Source: Lycium barbarum (Eukaryota; Streptophyta; Magnoliopsida; Solanales; Solanaceae). From it: a stretch of DNA of 64,000 bases. Under the pieces are notes generated by a model. It had not been told where the DNA came from and searched no databases. It saw only the letters and a program-made list of their open reading frames with translations. Positions 1 through 11,040 of this stretch are shown here, piece by piece. The DNA lies in the NCBI RefSeq assembly GCF_019175385.1, contig NC_083341.1, positions 67,365,800 through 67,429,799 of the forward strand, given 5' to 3'. Made by a program: the position numbers and the translations under genes. The stretch's first letter is position 1; each line of letters starts with the position of its first letter.

Positions 1-291
1 ACTATCACGTTGAGCCTGAACGGCAACCAACTGAGTTAATAACTGAATGGCCTCAGTCATTTGTTGACCCGAAGCAACCAGTGGAGGGACTGGTGGCACC
101 AGAGCTAGAGCTGAGGCCCCTTCATGCTCCTCTAATATGGGCGGAGTGTGAAAGGTATGAGACAGAGGGTCATTATGGGACTCACCCTCCTCTACATGTA
201 CTGGTGGCTCCTGTTCAACTCGCGTTCCTGCCGCAATCTTGCCCTTCTGGGCTGCTGTGGATTTTCTCTTTACTGGCATCGATGAAATCAT
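1..291 (-). CDS. gag N-terminus of Ty3/gypsy element D (cut by window edge)
   Basis: Read on the minus strand from the ATG at 291, the frame is open for 97 codons to the window edge. It starts M-I-S-S-M-P-V-K-R-K, continues with a lysine-rich patch and a Glu/Pro/Ala-rich linker, and reaches the T-E-A-I-Q-L-L-T-Q-L-V stretch that precedes the capsid domain in the other gag genes here. It matches the gag start of element E at 63907 and of A at 9090. Gag forms the cytoplasmic virus-like particle of LTR retrotransposons. The ATG at 291 was chosen because it aligns with the starts in A and E and follows the usual leader and primer site. No stop is visible in this part; the rest lies outside the window. 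Confidence 0.8.
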   Translation of the reverse strand, partial: MISSMPVKRKSTAAQKGKIAAGTRVEQEPPVHVEEGESHNDPLSHTFHTPPILEEHEGASALALVPPVPPLVASGQQMTEAIQLLTQLVAVQAQRDS

Positions 292-472
292 AACGCACAA
301 TTAGGGAAAAATAAAATCTTATAACATAGCTCTATCGCACGATCTATGGAGAAGAAAGATGGTCATTATTCCTAAATGCCCCGCAGCCTCTTGTTTATAA
401 GTGTGGCACGCTTCACACCCATAAACAAGACTCTACTGGAGACGACTCGTAGACACACCCTAGGACGGAACT
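292..472 (-). other. 5' untranslated leader of element D
   Basis: This lies between the primer site and the gag ATG on the minus strand. It matches the leaders of A, B, C and G, including the arms GTTTAT/ATAAAC and GTGTG/CACAC, which can fold into a stem-loop, and a block containing ATCGTGCGATAGAGCT. No coding capacity is visible. Confidence 0.75.
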
Positions 473-484
473 GCTCTGATACCA
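473..484 (-). other. primer binding site of element D
   Basis: On the minus strand this reads TGGTATCAGAGC, complementary to the 3' end of plant initiator tRNA-Met, four bases after the LTR end. It fixes the LTR edge at 489. Confidence 0.9.
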
Positions 485-488
485 CTTT

Positions 489-2959
489 TGTCACGACCCA
501 ACTAGGGGCCATGACGGGTACCCGGAGCTGACTACCGAGCACCGCTTATCGTGCTGACTATCATACTCAACCTGGGAATATATCATTCTCAACGCAAACT
601 TATCATGAAACAATTTACAAGCATCTCCCAAAACATATATAAGCATAGGCCCATAAAGCCACAAAAATGATGTCCAAATCTACAATGAAAGGGGTCACAT
701 AGCATCTACAACCCACACGCATCCATCTACGAGCCTCTAACTAGAATACTGGAATCATAGTGACGGGACAGGACCCCACCATGCCCATATATGTACACAA
801 AAGAATACATCACTAGGCTGCACCTCTGGAGTTGTGGGGTGCTCCTGTAATCTGTTGAGTAAGCCCCTAAGCCTCTGCACCGTCTCCCTGTCTACCTGTG
901 GGTATGAACACAACGTCTATAAAGAAAAGGACGTCAGTACGAACAATGTACTGAGTATGTAAGGCATATATGGTAACATAATAAGCAAATATAGAAAGCA
1001 TAAGAAGAAACGATAACTGTAACTGCTTGCCTCTTGAGGCAGAATCATGCATGCTCACTCTTACCTTTAAAATATATCACACATACATACATAAACTGCC
1101 TGAATCAATAACATCATTAGCCCGCGTCCGGGCCTCCTACGTCCGGGGTAACCATCTCACGCCCCCCACTAGTGGTGCTACCCGTGACGTATAGACACAG
1201 TGTTATCATAAGCCGCCTGCCTTAGCAGTGCTGCCCGGCCATATAAGCGCGATGTAATCTTACATGTACATAGAATAAAGCATGCATGAGGGCTCATATA
1301 AAATCTATTACACTATCGGAGTGACGTAAGGTTAGGAGCCTCCGATTACATTATTGAACGTCGTCATCGCTATGCCTCGCCTTGAAGGAACTAGTATCAT
1401 GAGGTAAGGAAATAACAAGGAATAGCATCAATAAAATCATAAACATAGGATTATCAGGCTTATGAAAGCATCGTTATCATTATCATTATCATAGAATATA
1501 TCTCATCTCTATCTTCTAAGGAGCTCTTAAGGATCTTTAACTTTCATCTTTAGGGATGTAAGAAAATCATGGGAACATAGGGAAAAAATCACAATGTAAG
1601 AGTCATGCCTTTGAAAGAAGGGGAATAGCCCTACGTACCTTTATATCTCTTTAACTCTATCGCCTAATCGTTTGCCTTTCAAGCTCGCGATTCAACCTTC
1701 AAGAGGATTTGTACTAAGATTAGACAACCGGAAACATACTTAAGCTTAAGCTAAAGAAACTAAGAGTTAATGAAAATTTGACGACATTTCCTTTGTTTCG
1801 ACAACTCCTTCCATAAAATAAAAAAACTCCCAAACATCAATAAGGACATCCATAATATCATAATCAATAGATTCTTTAAGTTAAACGTTGTTTACTTCTC
1901 AAACCCACCTTCAAAATCATCCATAACCATACCTATAATACAACATCATAATTATTCTTCACATAACACCCTATTCATCCTCAAATAACACTTCTTTGTC
2001 ATCATTTGTATTATTCACCACGAGATTGTACACATAACATGTCAAGAACTATAATTCATATCAAGCCATTATTTAAGAATATCCCTATTTCAATATTTGC
2101 ACTACATATTCTTCTTTCTTCCATAATTCAAGTCTTTCAACCACTCAATTTTCTTAATAACATGAATTGGGCATAAAAATCACCTTTGATGATGTAGGAA
2201 TGGACTTTGGTTGACAATACTTCACTTGGACAAAAACCCCACTTCAATAAAAAAGAACTTCTTGATCTCCACAAGCCCTAGTGAGCATCCACACACTTGA
2301 TTTTTGTAATTCTTAGTGTTTAATCCTTGGTTTCCCTTGGATATATGATAATATGGTGTGAGGAATATTATAGATATTCCAAGACTTAGAGAGAAAGTGA
2401 AATCTGAAAATTATGGACAAGGGTCGTCTATTTATAGCTAAAACTGGAAGGTTCCAGAGAAGTGGTTCAAAGAGCGTATCGACGATCCGTCGACTTACGC
2501 CTGTAAATCCCTGTTTGCCTAAACATGTTGATGGTTGGGTCAACGGTCTTGTCGATGTTTTGATGATCCGTTGACTTGTCCCGTCGAGTCTCGCCTGTAG
2601 ATTCCAATTTGCTGAAATGTGTTGATAGTTCACAGTGACGGTCCGTCGTCATGTCGACGGCCAGTCGACAATGACTGGTGTCTGCACAATTTCCTGATTC
2701 AGTTTTGATTTCGTCCATTCGATCCGTTCGACTTATAGTCCTGTAAATTACTAGGAATACCTACTGCTACATTTATACACGGGGTAAGACACTCTCTACC
2801 TCCACTTCCTCCAACAAGCTTTCTTCTCTCCCCTCAAATGTCTTTGGAATCTTAATTAGGATCATTAAGTATCCCTTCTTACTTGTAGTGACACCATAAA
2901 CAACCTAACTTACGTCAGTCTATTTACCGTGCAACAACCCAAAATTTTGGGGTATAACA
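489..2959 (-). repeat. 5' LTR of element D
   Basis: In minus orientation it begins TGTTATACC at 2959 and ends TGACA at 489, four bases before the primer site. A TATA box lies at 2429-2436. Downstream is a splice-donor-like AAAG|GTGA (GT at 2183-2182). U3 at about 2470-2725 holds GTCGAC-type palindromes around CGG-CCG. The arms ATCGGAG/CTCCGAT (1315-1321, 1340-1346) and CAGTAC/GTACTG (935-940, 948-953) are shared with the other LTRs. The second LTR is outside the window, so no target-site duplication can be checked. Confidence 0.85.
2429..2436 (-). promoter_or_regulatory. TATA box of LTR D
   Basis: TATAAATA on the minus strand, about 250 bp upstream of the splice-donor-like site at 2183. It sits where the RNA start of the other LTRs is expected. 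Confidence 0.55.
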
Positions 2960-3638
2960 TGGGGCCGCCGAAGCTGACCATATGTTGCAGGTGCGACCTC
3001 GCACTAGCGGATAAAATTTTGCAGGTTCGGAACTCAAAAAAATCCCCGTAGCCCCCAGGTGCGAAGGTCCACCCGCCGGTGTGGCCCAAGCCGACCTCGG
3101 CTAGTCTCGCACCTACAGACCAACATACGCAAGTACAAGCACGCAGGTGCGGGATGTGGCTCGCAGATGCGGTGCACCCGAACCAGAAAATGACCAAAAC
3201 CTAAAAACTTATGATCCAACACCCGAAACTCATTCGGAACCTCATCAACACAAACCAAACATGCATTTGTCTCATAAAATAGTCACCTTGGCCCGGTGTT
3301 GACCAAGGTCAACTCCAAAACAACAAAATCCTAATTTTCCAACCAAATACCCAAATCACACTCGAACGCCGTGAGACCCGAACTAAAGGCTTGACTAAGT
3401 CTCAAATCACATTATGGGCCTAATGGAATTGACGAAACCTCCAAAAAGACGCATTACCCCTGATGTTGTCTTTGGTCAAATTTCACTAACCCCAATCCAA
3501 AACCCGTCCGATTGCCTCGAGAATCGTAAACCCATCCCCGCAAGTTGTTAATACCACAATGAAGACTATAGGAAGGGTATTTTAGGAAAAATAGGAAAAA
3601 GTTCCTAATGAGTAAGCAAGTTGTTACATTAGATAACA
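2960..3638 (-). repeat. LTR fragment of old element J
   Basis: In minus orientation an LTR appears to start TGTTATCT at 3638, just beyond the stem-loop sequence that normally precedes the polypurine tract. It is cut at 2959 by insertion of D. It has G/C-rich repeats of the type GCGAGGTCGCACC near 2990-3170. No clear polypurine tract is left, so the 3638 edge is provisional. No gene is visible in it. Confidence 0.45.
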
Positions 3639-3664
3639 CTTAAAATAGTGTTCATCCTCGAACA

Positions 3665-4882
3665 TTGAAAGATAGAAAGATACCTGGATCCTCAAAAAGT
3701 TGGGGATATCTAGATCGCATATCTAACTCGGTCTCCCAAGTAGCCTTTTCAATAGGACGATGTCTCTACTATACTTTCACTGAAGCTATTTCTTTCGATC
3801 TCAACTTTCGAACCTGTCTATCCAAGATGGCTATCGGCTTTTCCTTAAAAGCTAAATTCTAATCAAGCAATATTGAATCACATGAGAACCATCCAAATGA
3901 TACTTCTTCAGCATCAAAACATGAAAAACTGGGTGGACGCCTGAAAGACTCGGAGGTAAAGCTAACTCATAAGCCACCCCCTAATACGCTGAACAATCTC
4001 AAACGGGCAAATAAATCTCGAACTCAACTTCCCTTTCTTCCCAAACCTCATCATGCCCTTCATGGGTGAAACCTTCAGCAGAACTCGCTCCCCAACCATG
4101 AATTCCAAATCATGAAACTTCCAGTCTGCATAACTCTTTTGCCTACTCTGAGCCATGAGAAGTCTATCCTAATTCAACTTAACCTTATCCAAGGAATCCC
4201 TCAACAAAGTTGTACCCCAAGTCCTAACCTCGAAAGAATCGAACCAGCCAATTAGAGACAACACCTCATACCATACAACACCTCAAATGAGACCATTTTA
4301 ATACTCGAATGATAACTGTTATTGTAAGCAAACTCCGCCAAGGGTAAAAACTAATCCTAATGACCACCAAAGACAATGACACAGGCTCGTAACATTTTCT
4401 CAAGAACCTGAATAGTCCGCTTGGGCTAACCATCAATTTGAGGGCGACAAGGTGTATTGAGCTCCACTATAGTACCCAACGCTTCTTAAACTCCACTATA
4501 GTAGCCAACTCCATTTGCATGGACTGCCAGAAATGAATCACACCACCAAAATGATAGAAAGCGACACTCCATGCAATCGAACTATCGAATGTATATCTTG
4601 GCCAACTTCTCTGAATTGTAGGTAGTCTGAACTAGAATGAAATGGGCAGACTTGGTCAACTTTTCCATAGTGACCCAAATAGCATTAAATTTTCCCAAAG
4701 TATGTGGCAATCCCACCACAAAATCTATAGCAATCCGCTATAACATCCTCTCGGGTAAGGCCAACCTCTGAATCACACCCCTAGGCTTCTGGTGCTCATG
4801 CTTCACTTGCTGAAATTTAAACTCCGAGACACAAACTCTACTATGTCTCTCTTCATCTAACACCACCAATAATGTTGCCTTA
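3665..4882 (-). pseudogene. degenerate Ty3/gypsy integrase of element J
   Basis: Minus-strand reading frames give, in gene order, a zinc-finger end (Q-Q-V-K-H-E-H-Q-K-P), the catalytic-core start (A-I-D-F-V-V-G-L-P), and W-V-T-M-E-K-L-T-K-S-A-H-F. A longer clean stretch at 4156-3962 is the integrase C-terminal region (Q-K-S-Y-A-D … K-V-S-P-M-K-G-M-M-R-F-G-K-K-G-K-L-S). After a frameshift the stretch G-V-H-P-V-F-H-V-L-M-L-K-K-Y continues. Many stops and shifts break the frame, so this is an old relic. It differs from A, B, E and G (for example the I-Q-R-L-A-L-P-E region) and represents a separate subfamily. LTR F is inserted at its right end, and its RT may survive as the sliver at 32532-32576. 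Confidence 0.75.
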
Positions 4883-5353
4883 TGTTACACCCCGTGTCTT
4901 CGAAGAGCACTTATCAAATTTGAAACATAAGTACGTTGAGTTAGGATTAAGTAAAACCACTTTGTAATATAAGGAGCAAGCATTATTAAGTATATTTAAT
5001 GAGTGAAAGATGTATATAAGGTATACCGGTAGGTTTTCTAAGGAAATGAGCAGAAGAAATGAAGTAGTACGACTTCGGAGAAAGGATGGGTAATGTTTTG
5101 TGTGAACTTTTTTGTCCAACTTGGGGGAGGCATATCTCTTAGCATATGAAGTGTTTTAAGGTGAAACAAACGCCTAAAATGAATTTCGTCGAGTCTAGTT
5201 TCCTACACAACAAACCTCTCGTCGATAGGAGATCGGAGTAGAGAATTATGGACGTTACAAGTTCAGCTGACAGAGCAGAAACGCATGCTATAGTACTGCT
5301 ACAGTAACCAACCTGCACAGTGCTGCTACAGTACCCGACCCGAATTTGACCCT

Positions 5354-5360
5354 TATAAAA
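5354..5360 (+). promoter_or_regulatory. TATA box of LTR F
   Basis: TATAAAA in a C-rich setting, about 213 bp upstream of the donor-like GT at 5567. Confidence 0.5.
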
Positions 5361-6618
5361 AGGGTAAGAACCCCTTTTTTTTCACCAGATTTGCCCAGAA
5401 AATTCTAGAAAATTTAAGAGAGAGAGAGGGGGGATCACAAAGTGAGCAATTTTCAAGCGAGGAGTATTAATCGAAGCTCGGATAAACGCATGGATGTGCT
5501 TCTAGTATGGTTTTGCGGTGGATTCAAGGTAGATATTGAAGATACCTCTGTTTTAACAAGAATAAGGTATGAATCTCCTATTATTAATGTTAATTTTGAT
5601 TTATTTACGGAGATAAAGTCATTAAATAATTGTATAGCGAGTTGGTTGGTTATGGAAATTGGGAAACATCGTGTGGGATGTTTTATGGTACATATTGGTG
5701 TTGGAGATGATGTTATTGATGTTGGTATTGTTGTTGTTGTTGTTGGTTGCTGAATTGTGATTTCGGGCTAGGCATATAAATAGGGGAGGTGCTGCCCGAA
5801 TTTCGGCAGATTATAAACGGAATTAAATTGTAGGCTTAAGATGAGCGTATGACATTGAGCCTAATAATAGTATGAATGGTTTATATGTAGATTTACGAGC
5901 TTGGAAGGATAAACGTTGAACGACTAAGGCGACCGAAAGGTATGTTAAGGCTCGCCCCATTCTTTCAAAGGCATGATTCCGATGTTATGACTTAGAAAAT
6001 GTTTCCATATCTTCCTTGTTTTCAAAAGTTAGATGTTTATGACTCCAAGGCATAACCCCTTTCCTAATAATTCATGAATGTTTTCCAAAATGTTCGTATT
6101 TCCTAAATCAGAGATTTCTTGCTCTGTGAGCTCTTATGATAACAACGATGAACCTGTTTTCATAATCATAATGATGATGTCAAAGATGAGCATATTATCT
6201 TACGGTGATCATGATGATGATTCCGTGATTAAAGGTTTCAAGTCTATGATTTCAATGACGATATAAGAATGTTGAGCTATTTCTTGACTTCTCAATTTTA
6301 TTTACGAATGATGATTATTTTTAAGGATTCCAAAGTATATGAATTGATGCCTTATGAGATTTATGATCCTATTCTATGTTTTCTCTTGATGTTATTCTTC
6401 ATTGATGGTTTCACCTTATAATAATTGTTCCTTCAAGGTGAGACATGACGATCATGATTGTTCCATAACGTAATCGGAGGTTACCGACCTTACGTCACTC
6501 CGATAGAGATATAACTTTCCTTGGGCTCTCCTGCATGATGCTGATATGATATATGTATATGATACATGGACATGATATATGCACATAATACAGGAAAATG
6601 ATACATGTATATGTATAT

Positions 6619-6765
6619 GGGAAAGAGGGCCAGAGCGCTATAGACGCGTAACCACTTGATCAGTTGGTATTATATAGACGCGTAACCACCTGATCAGTTG
6701 GTATTATATGGGAAAGAGGGCCAAAGCACTATAGACGCATAACAACCTGATCAGTTGGTGTTATA
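6619..6765 (+). repeat. tandem repeat in LTR F
   Basis: Three imperfect copies of a unit containing TATAGACGCGTAACCAC and TGATCAGTTGGTATTATA, two of them preceded by GGGAAAGAGGGCCA. LTR C keeps only a short part of this block (about 19670-19700). Confidence 0.7.
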
Positions 6766-8061
6766 TGACATGATATCATCCCGGACGCGGTATGCCCGGA
6801 CGCAGGACATATGTGGCTAATTGGATCGGAGCCGACGCCTCGGCAACATGATATGTTCTATTTTCTGTATATATAAACAAGAAATGTTTTTCAAAGAAAG
6901 CTAAGAATGCATGGCATCCGCCCTAAGAGGCACTCACATGTACAGGTTACTCTTTTATCTCCCGATATGCTCTATATTTCCGTTATGTTATTATTCATAC
7001 TTTACATCCCTTACTATTTTACTATTCAGGCCTACATACTCGCTACATTATTCGTACTGACGTCCGTTCTTGTGGACGCTGCGTTCATGCCCGCAGGATC
7101 AGGTAGCCAGTCGGACGATTCACAGCAGTAGGACCTCCCCTCAGCAGCAGTCGGTACGCTCCAGTGATCCGGAGCTACACCCCTTTTGGTATGCTATTCG
7201 GTTACGTACATATATGGGTATAGCAGGGCCTTGTCCTGTCCTTCTACAGTCTGTATTCTATAGAGGTCTGTAGACTGTGATATGTAGTCTTGTTGTCATG
7301 CACCCCCGTCAGCACTTATTTTGTTGTACAGTGGGGATTGGATAATGATGAATTTGATAAAAATTATTGATGATGATATTATGAATGTTGTTATTGACGT
7401 TTTGGAGTTGATATATGATATGGACAAAGTAGTATAAATAAAGGAGACGCTGCTCAAGTTTCTCTAGCTTAGCTCAAACGCGCTTATGTTATCGATTATC
7501 TAATATGAGTGTGAACTTTCTTGAAGGTAGAAACGCGAGCAACGAAGAAGAACGATCAAACGATAGAATAGCTAAACGAAAGAGGTATGTAAGGCTAAAC
7601 CTTTCCTTCCAAGGCATGAATCTTCCTTATTTTCCACAATCTTCCTAAATAACGGAAATTATGAGTCCATGACTATAGAAAGCCACTTATACACATGATA
7701 AAGAAAGGAGACACGATATGAGCATGTTAATGATGATGATGAATATAAGTATGAAGAATCCGAGAGTAATATAAGATGTCCATGAAGCTAATGATCCTAA
7801 GTATAATTCCATTGATGATCTTCCTTGTGTACACTCACCTTAAAATGATAGTCCCTTCAAGGTGAGACATGACGATTATAATCATCCCATAACGTAGTCA
7901 GGGGTTCACGACCTCATGTCACCCCGACATAGCCATGGTTGTCTCCAAGTTTTGATCTAGGATTAATGATGAACGTATGATAATGCTAAGGTTATGATAA
8001 GGTCATGATATGCCTATAATATGTGTGATAATGACGAGTTATGTTAATTATGTGACGATAC

Positions 8062-8219
8062 GATTCCACCGCGCCTAGTTGGCCGGGCATGTCACCGCGA
8101 AGGTGGGCTGCATACGATTCCACCGTGCCTAAATGGCCGGGCATGTCACCGCTAAGGTGGGCTGCTATGTTTACACCGAGCCTAAAGGGCCGGGCATGAT
8201 CACCACTAGTGGGTGGCAT
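8062..8219 (+). repeat. tandem repeat in 5' LTR of A
   Basis: Three copies of about 53 bp built on GATTCCACCG, GGCCGGGCATGTCACCGC and AAGGTGGGCTGC, the third copy diverged. The same array is at 30986-31151 in the 3' LTR. Long minus-strand reading frames across it are repeat artefacts. Confidence 0.8.
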
Positions 8220-8299
8220 ATGATGGTTACCCGGACACGGGTTAACGATGATGATTTATATGATACGATTATGTATGCGCCATGATGACACATGTACTA

Positions 8300-8301
<2 letters not shown>

Positions 8302-8353
<52 letters not shown>
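8302..8353 (+). repeat. (AT)26 microsatellite
   Basis: 52 bp of pure AT repeat. The matching site in the 3' LTR (31237-31260) has 12 units. Confidence 0.95.
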
Positions 8354-8356
<3 letters not shown>

Positions 8357-8899
8357 ATATGTATGAAATGTATTCACCATAAAAGTTACGCAGGTTGTAT
8401 TTTCACCTTATGATTTATGATTTCTCTATCATGTACATTTCATCATGCCTTACATACTCAGTACAATATTCGTACTGATGTCCGTTTTCTTTGGATGCTA
8501 TGTTCATGCCCACAGGTAGAGAGGGAGGTGATCCAGACTCGTTGAAGTTATCAGCCGATTTACAGGAGCACTCCATTATTCCGGAGGTGCTGTTTGGTTT
8601 ATTCTTTTGTGTATATATGTATATGTATTTTGGGCACGATGGGGTTTTGTCCCTTCCATATGATTAGTACTCTAGTAGAGGCTCGTAGATACGCATGTGT
8701 GGGTAGTGTGGTCTCACGAAGTCCTCATTATATATATGTATTATTTTGATAGCCGAAGGGCTTATGTATATAAAAGTAATTATGTTTCCAAATGAAAAAA
8801 TGGTTTTCTTATGATTGAGTATGATGAGTAATAGAATGAGTGGTGTTCGGTGGTTAGCCCCGGGTACCCGTCATGACCCCTAGTCGGGTCGTGACAAAG

Positions 8900-8911
8900 T
8901 GGTATCAGAGC
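8900..8911 (+). other. primer binding site of element A
   Basis: TGGTATCAGAGC, three bases after the LTR end, complementary to the initiator tRNA-Met 3' end. Confidence 0.9.
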
Positions 8912-9089
8912 AGTTCAGTCCTAGGAAGTGTCTACGAGCCGTGTCTAGTAGAGTTTTGTTTATGGTGTGTTGCGCGCCACACTAATAAACAGGAGGCTAT
9001 AGGGCATTTTGGAAAAATGACGATCTTTCATCTTAAGAGATCGTGCGATAGAGCTGTATTATAAGATTTTCTCCTCTTAATAGTGTGCT

Positions 9090-10290
9090 ATGATTTCAGA
9101 AATACCGCCAAAGGTAAAAGCTACAGCCGCCCAGAAGGGCAAGACTACGATGAAAAGGCGGATGGAAAGGGAGCCGCCAATGAATGTAGAAGAGGGCGAG
9201 TCGCATAATGTGGCACCATCTAATACTTTCTCCACCTCGCCCAATGTAGAAGAACAAAGAGGAGCTTCAGCTCCAGTTCATCCACCGGCTGCTTCGGATC
9301 AACAAGTGACCGGACCGAGGCTATTCATCTATTGACGTAGTTAGTTGCCGCCCAGACACAGCGGTAGAATGCGGGTCCAAGTGATCGGGCAACTAGTACC
9401 AGAGCCCGTTATTTCATGAGCTTGAATCCTCCGGAATTTTTTGGGTCAAAGCCGAATGAAGACCCGCAAAGTTTTATTGATGAAATGTTGAGGACGTTGA
9501 ATATTATTCATGCCTCCGAAACAGAATCTGTGGATTTGGCATCTTATAGACTCCGAGATGTGGAGGTATTATGGTATAATAATTGGATATCGTCAAGAAA
9601 AGAGGATGCGCCTCCTCTCGTTTGGCAAGAATTTGTAGATGCCTTCATCCTCCATTATTTGACACTAGAGGTACTCCGAGCTAGAACGGATAAATTCTTA
9701 AATTTGAAACAAGGAAATATGAGTGCCCTAGAGTATAGCCTTCAATTCAATTCATTGGCTAGATATGCCCCGACTATGGTAGCCAACATGAGAGATAGAG
9801 TGCACCAATTTGTGAGTGGCTTAGGGCCACATTTGTTCAAGGACTGCTTGACGGCTTCGCTGCAAGATGGGATGGATATTTCCTGAATTCAAGTGCATGC
9901 CCAGAATTTAGAAGGATAACAACATCTGCAAAGGGGTGATCATGATACCGATAGAAGGCAAAGCAAGAGGGCCAGATTTATGGGGAAGGTAGTGATTATA
10001 GAGGGGGATCGAGGCAGACCTATCCCATATATTCAGGGCAATCGGCGACTAGTGCGTCTCCACGATTTGCAGATAGGAAATTTAATCGCTCCTTTCCTTC
10101 AGGACAGGGTCAGAGTTCGAGAGCTTCGGGTTCTCAGTCTGGGGGTGATCATAGCCAGAGAAGACCACCAATGTCGCGATGTAATCAGTGCGTTAAATTA
10201 CATTCAGGGCCGTGTCGCCAGGGCACAGATGCTTGCTATATTTGTGGACAAACTGGGCACTTGATGTGTGATTGTCCCTCGAGGTATGGT
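9090..10290 (+). pseudogene. gag of element A (frameshifted)
   Basis: The ATG at 9090 opens a lysine-rich N-terminus. The frame breaks near 9310, where a five-base duplication (gaccg) relative to B shifts it. The capsid domain resumes at 9416-9886 (N-P-P-E-F-F-G-S-K … F-V-D-A-F … L-A-R-Y-A-P-T-M-V), then meets a TGA where relatives have Cys, and a TAA. The end of gag (10171-10290) holds a zinc knuckle C-Y-I-C-G-Q-T-G-H-L-M-C-D-C, which fits C-X2-C-X4-H-X4-C and would bind element RNA in the particle. An R-G-R-G-R-G linker follows. Gag is the structural protein of the cytoplasmic particle. At least one frameshift and two stops make this copy non-functional. Confidence 0.85.
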
Positions 10291-11040
10291 AGAGGAGGGG
10301 TTAAACCCATAGGATCAACGGCTGGTTCTTTTTCAATGTGCCCAGTAGGGCAGACTTCCCAGATACCATCAGGTCGAGGTAGAGGCAGAGGGGGATCATC
10401 TACTTCAGGTGCCACTCAACCCCGTATATATGCTTCAGCCGGACGACATGATCTTGATTCCTCCCCCGATGTGGTTACAAGTACATTATTAGTATTTTCC
10501 CATGATGTGTATGTATTGATAGATCCGGGTTGTACCCTATCATATATTACACTGTATACTGCTGGTCGTATTGGGGGGAAACCTGAGCCAATTAAACCTT
10601 TTGAGGTATCTACTTTGGTTGGTGATCCCGTGATAGCTAGAAAAGTGTATAAAAATTGTATAACTGTGATATGCGACCGCCAGACTAAAGCTAATTTAGT
10701 TGAGCTGGAAATGCTAGATTTCGATGTGATTATGGGTATGGATTGGTTGGCCTCATGTTATGCTAATGTTGATTGTCGAATGAAAGTGGTTAGATTTCAA
10801 TTTCCAGGAGAGCCCGTGCTTGAATGGAAGGGTAATACAGCATCTCCGAGAGGTAGGTTTATTTCTTACCTTAAGGCAAGAAAGATGATAGCTAAGGGAT
10901 ATATTTATCACTTAGCCCGAGTTCATGATACCGAAGCAAAATCGCCAACTTTCCAATCCGTTCCGGTAGTGAATGAAATTCCGGATGTATTTGAAAATGA
11001 ACTTCCAGGTCTTCCTCCGGAAACAGAGATTGATTTCGCT
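10291..11040 (+). pseudogene. aspartic protease and linker of element A
   Basis: In the same open frame as the zinc knuckle (10171-11196). The active-site segment reads V-L-I-D-P-G-C-T-L-S-Y-I, so the usual D-S/T-G is D-P-G, as in B and G. Downstream are F-D-V-I-M-G-M-D-W-L-A and G-E-P-V-L-E-W-K-G-N-T, both standard for the gypsy protease end. The linker to RT (E-L-P-G-L-P-P … F-A-I-D) is intact. The protease would cut the gag-pol polyprotein. The segment itself has no stop, but the polyprotein it belongs to is broken on both sides. Confidence 0.8.

Larger units (their letters stand above)
4883..7330 (+). repeat. LTR F, right end missing
   Basis: It starts TGTTACACC at 4883, directly inside the J integrase, with no polypurine tract before it, so it is a 5' LTR or solo LTR. 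It resembles the LTRs of element C. It carries a TATA box (5354-5360), a donor-like AATAAG|GTATGA (GT at 5567-5568), the stem arms ATCGGAG/CTCCGAT (6473-6479, 6498-6504), GCTACAGTA motifs near 5295-5335 and a tandem repeat at 6619-6765. At about 7330 it passes abruptly into the middle of LTR A, so the last few hundred bases are lost. Short reading frames inside it lack recognisable domains. Confidence 0.75.
7331..8896 (+). repeat. 5' LTR of element A, left 1.25 kb missing
   Basis: Similarity to the 3' LTR begins at GTGGGGATTGG near 7330 and runs to the terminal TGACA at 8896. The lost part corresponds to 21368-22575, which includes U3 and the start of transcription. Present here are the stems CTCACCTT/AAGGTGAG (7834-7841, 7859-7866), CAGTAC/GTACTG (8459-8464, 8472-8477), and a possible splice acceptor CCCACAG|GT (AG at 8514-8515). 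Without U3 this copy should lack its promoter. Confidence 0.8.

Noticed and set aside
8900..8911. TGGTATCAGAGC as part of a tRNA gene
   Set aside because: Only the 12 bases complementary to the tRNA 3' end are present, with no tRNA arms around them; it is a primer site.
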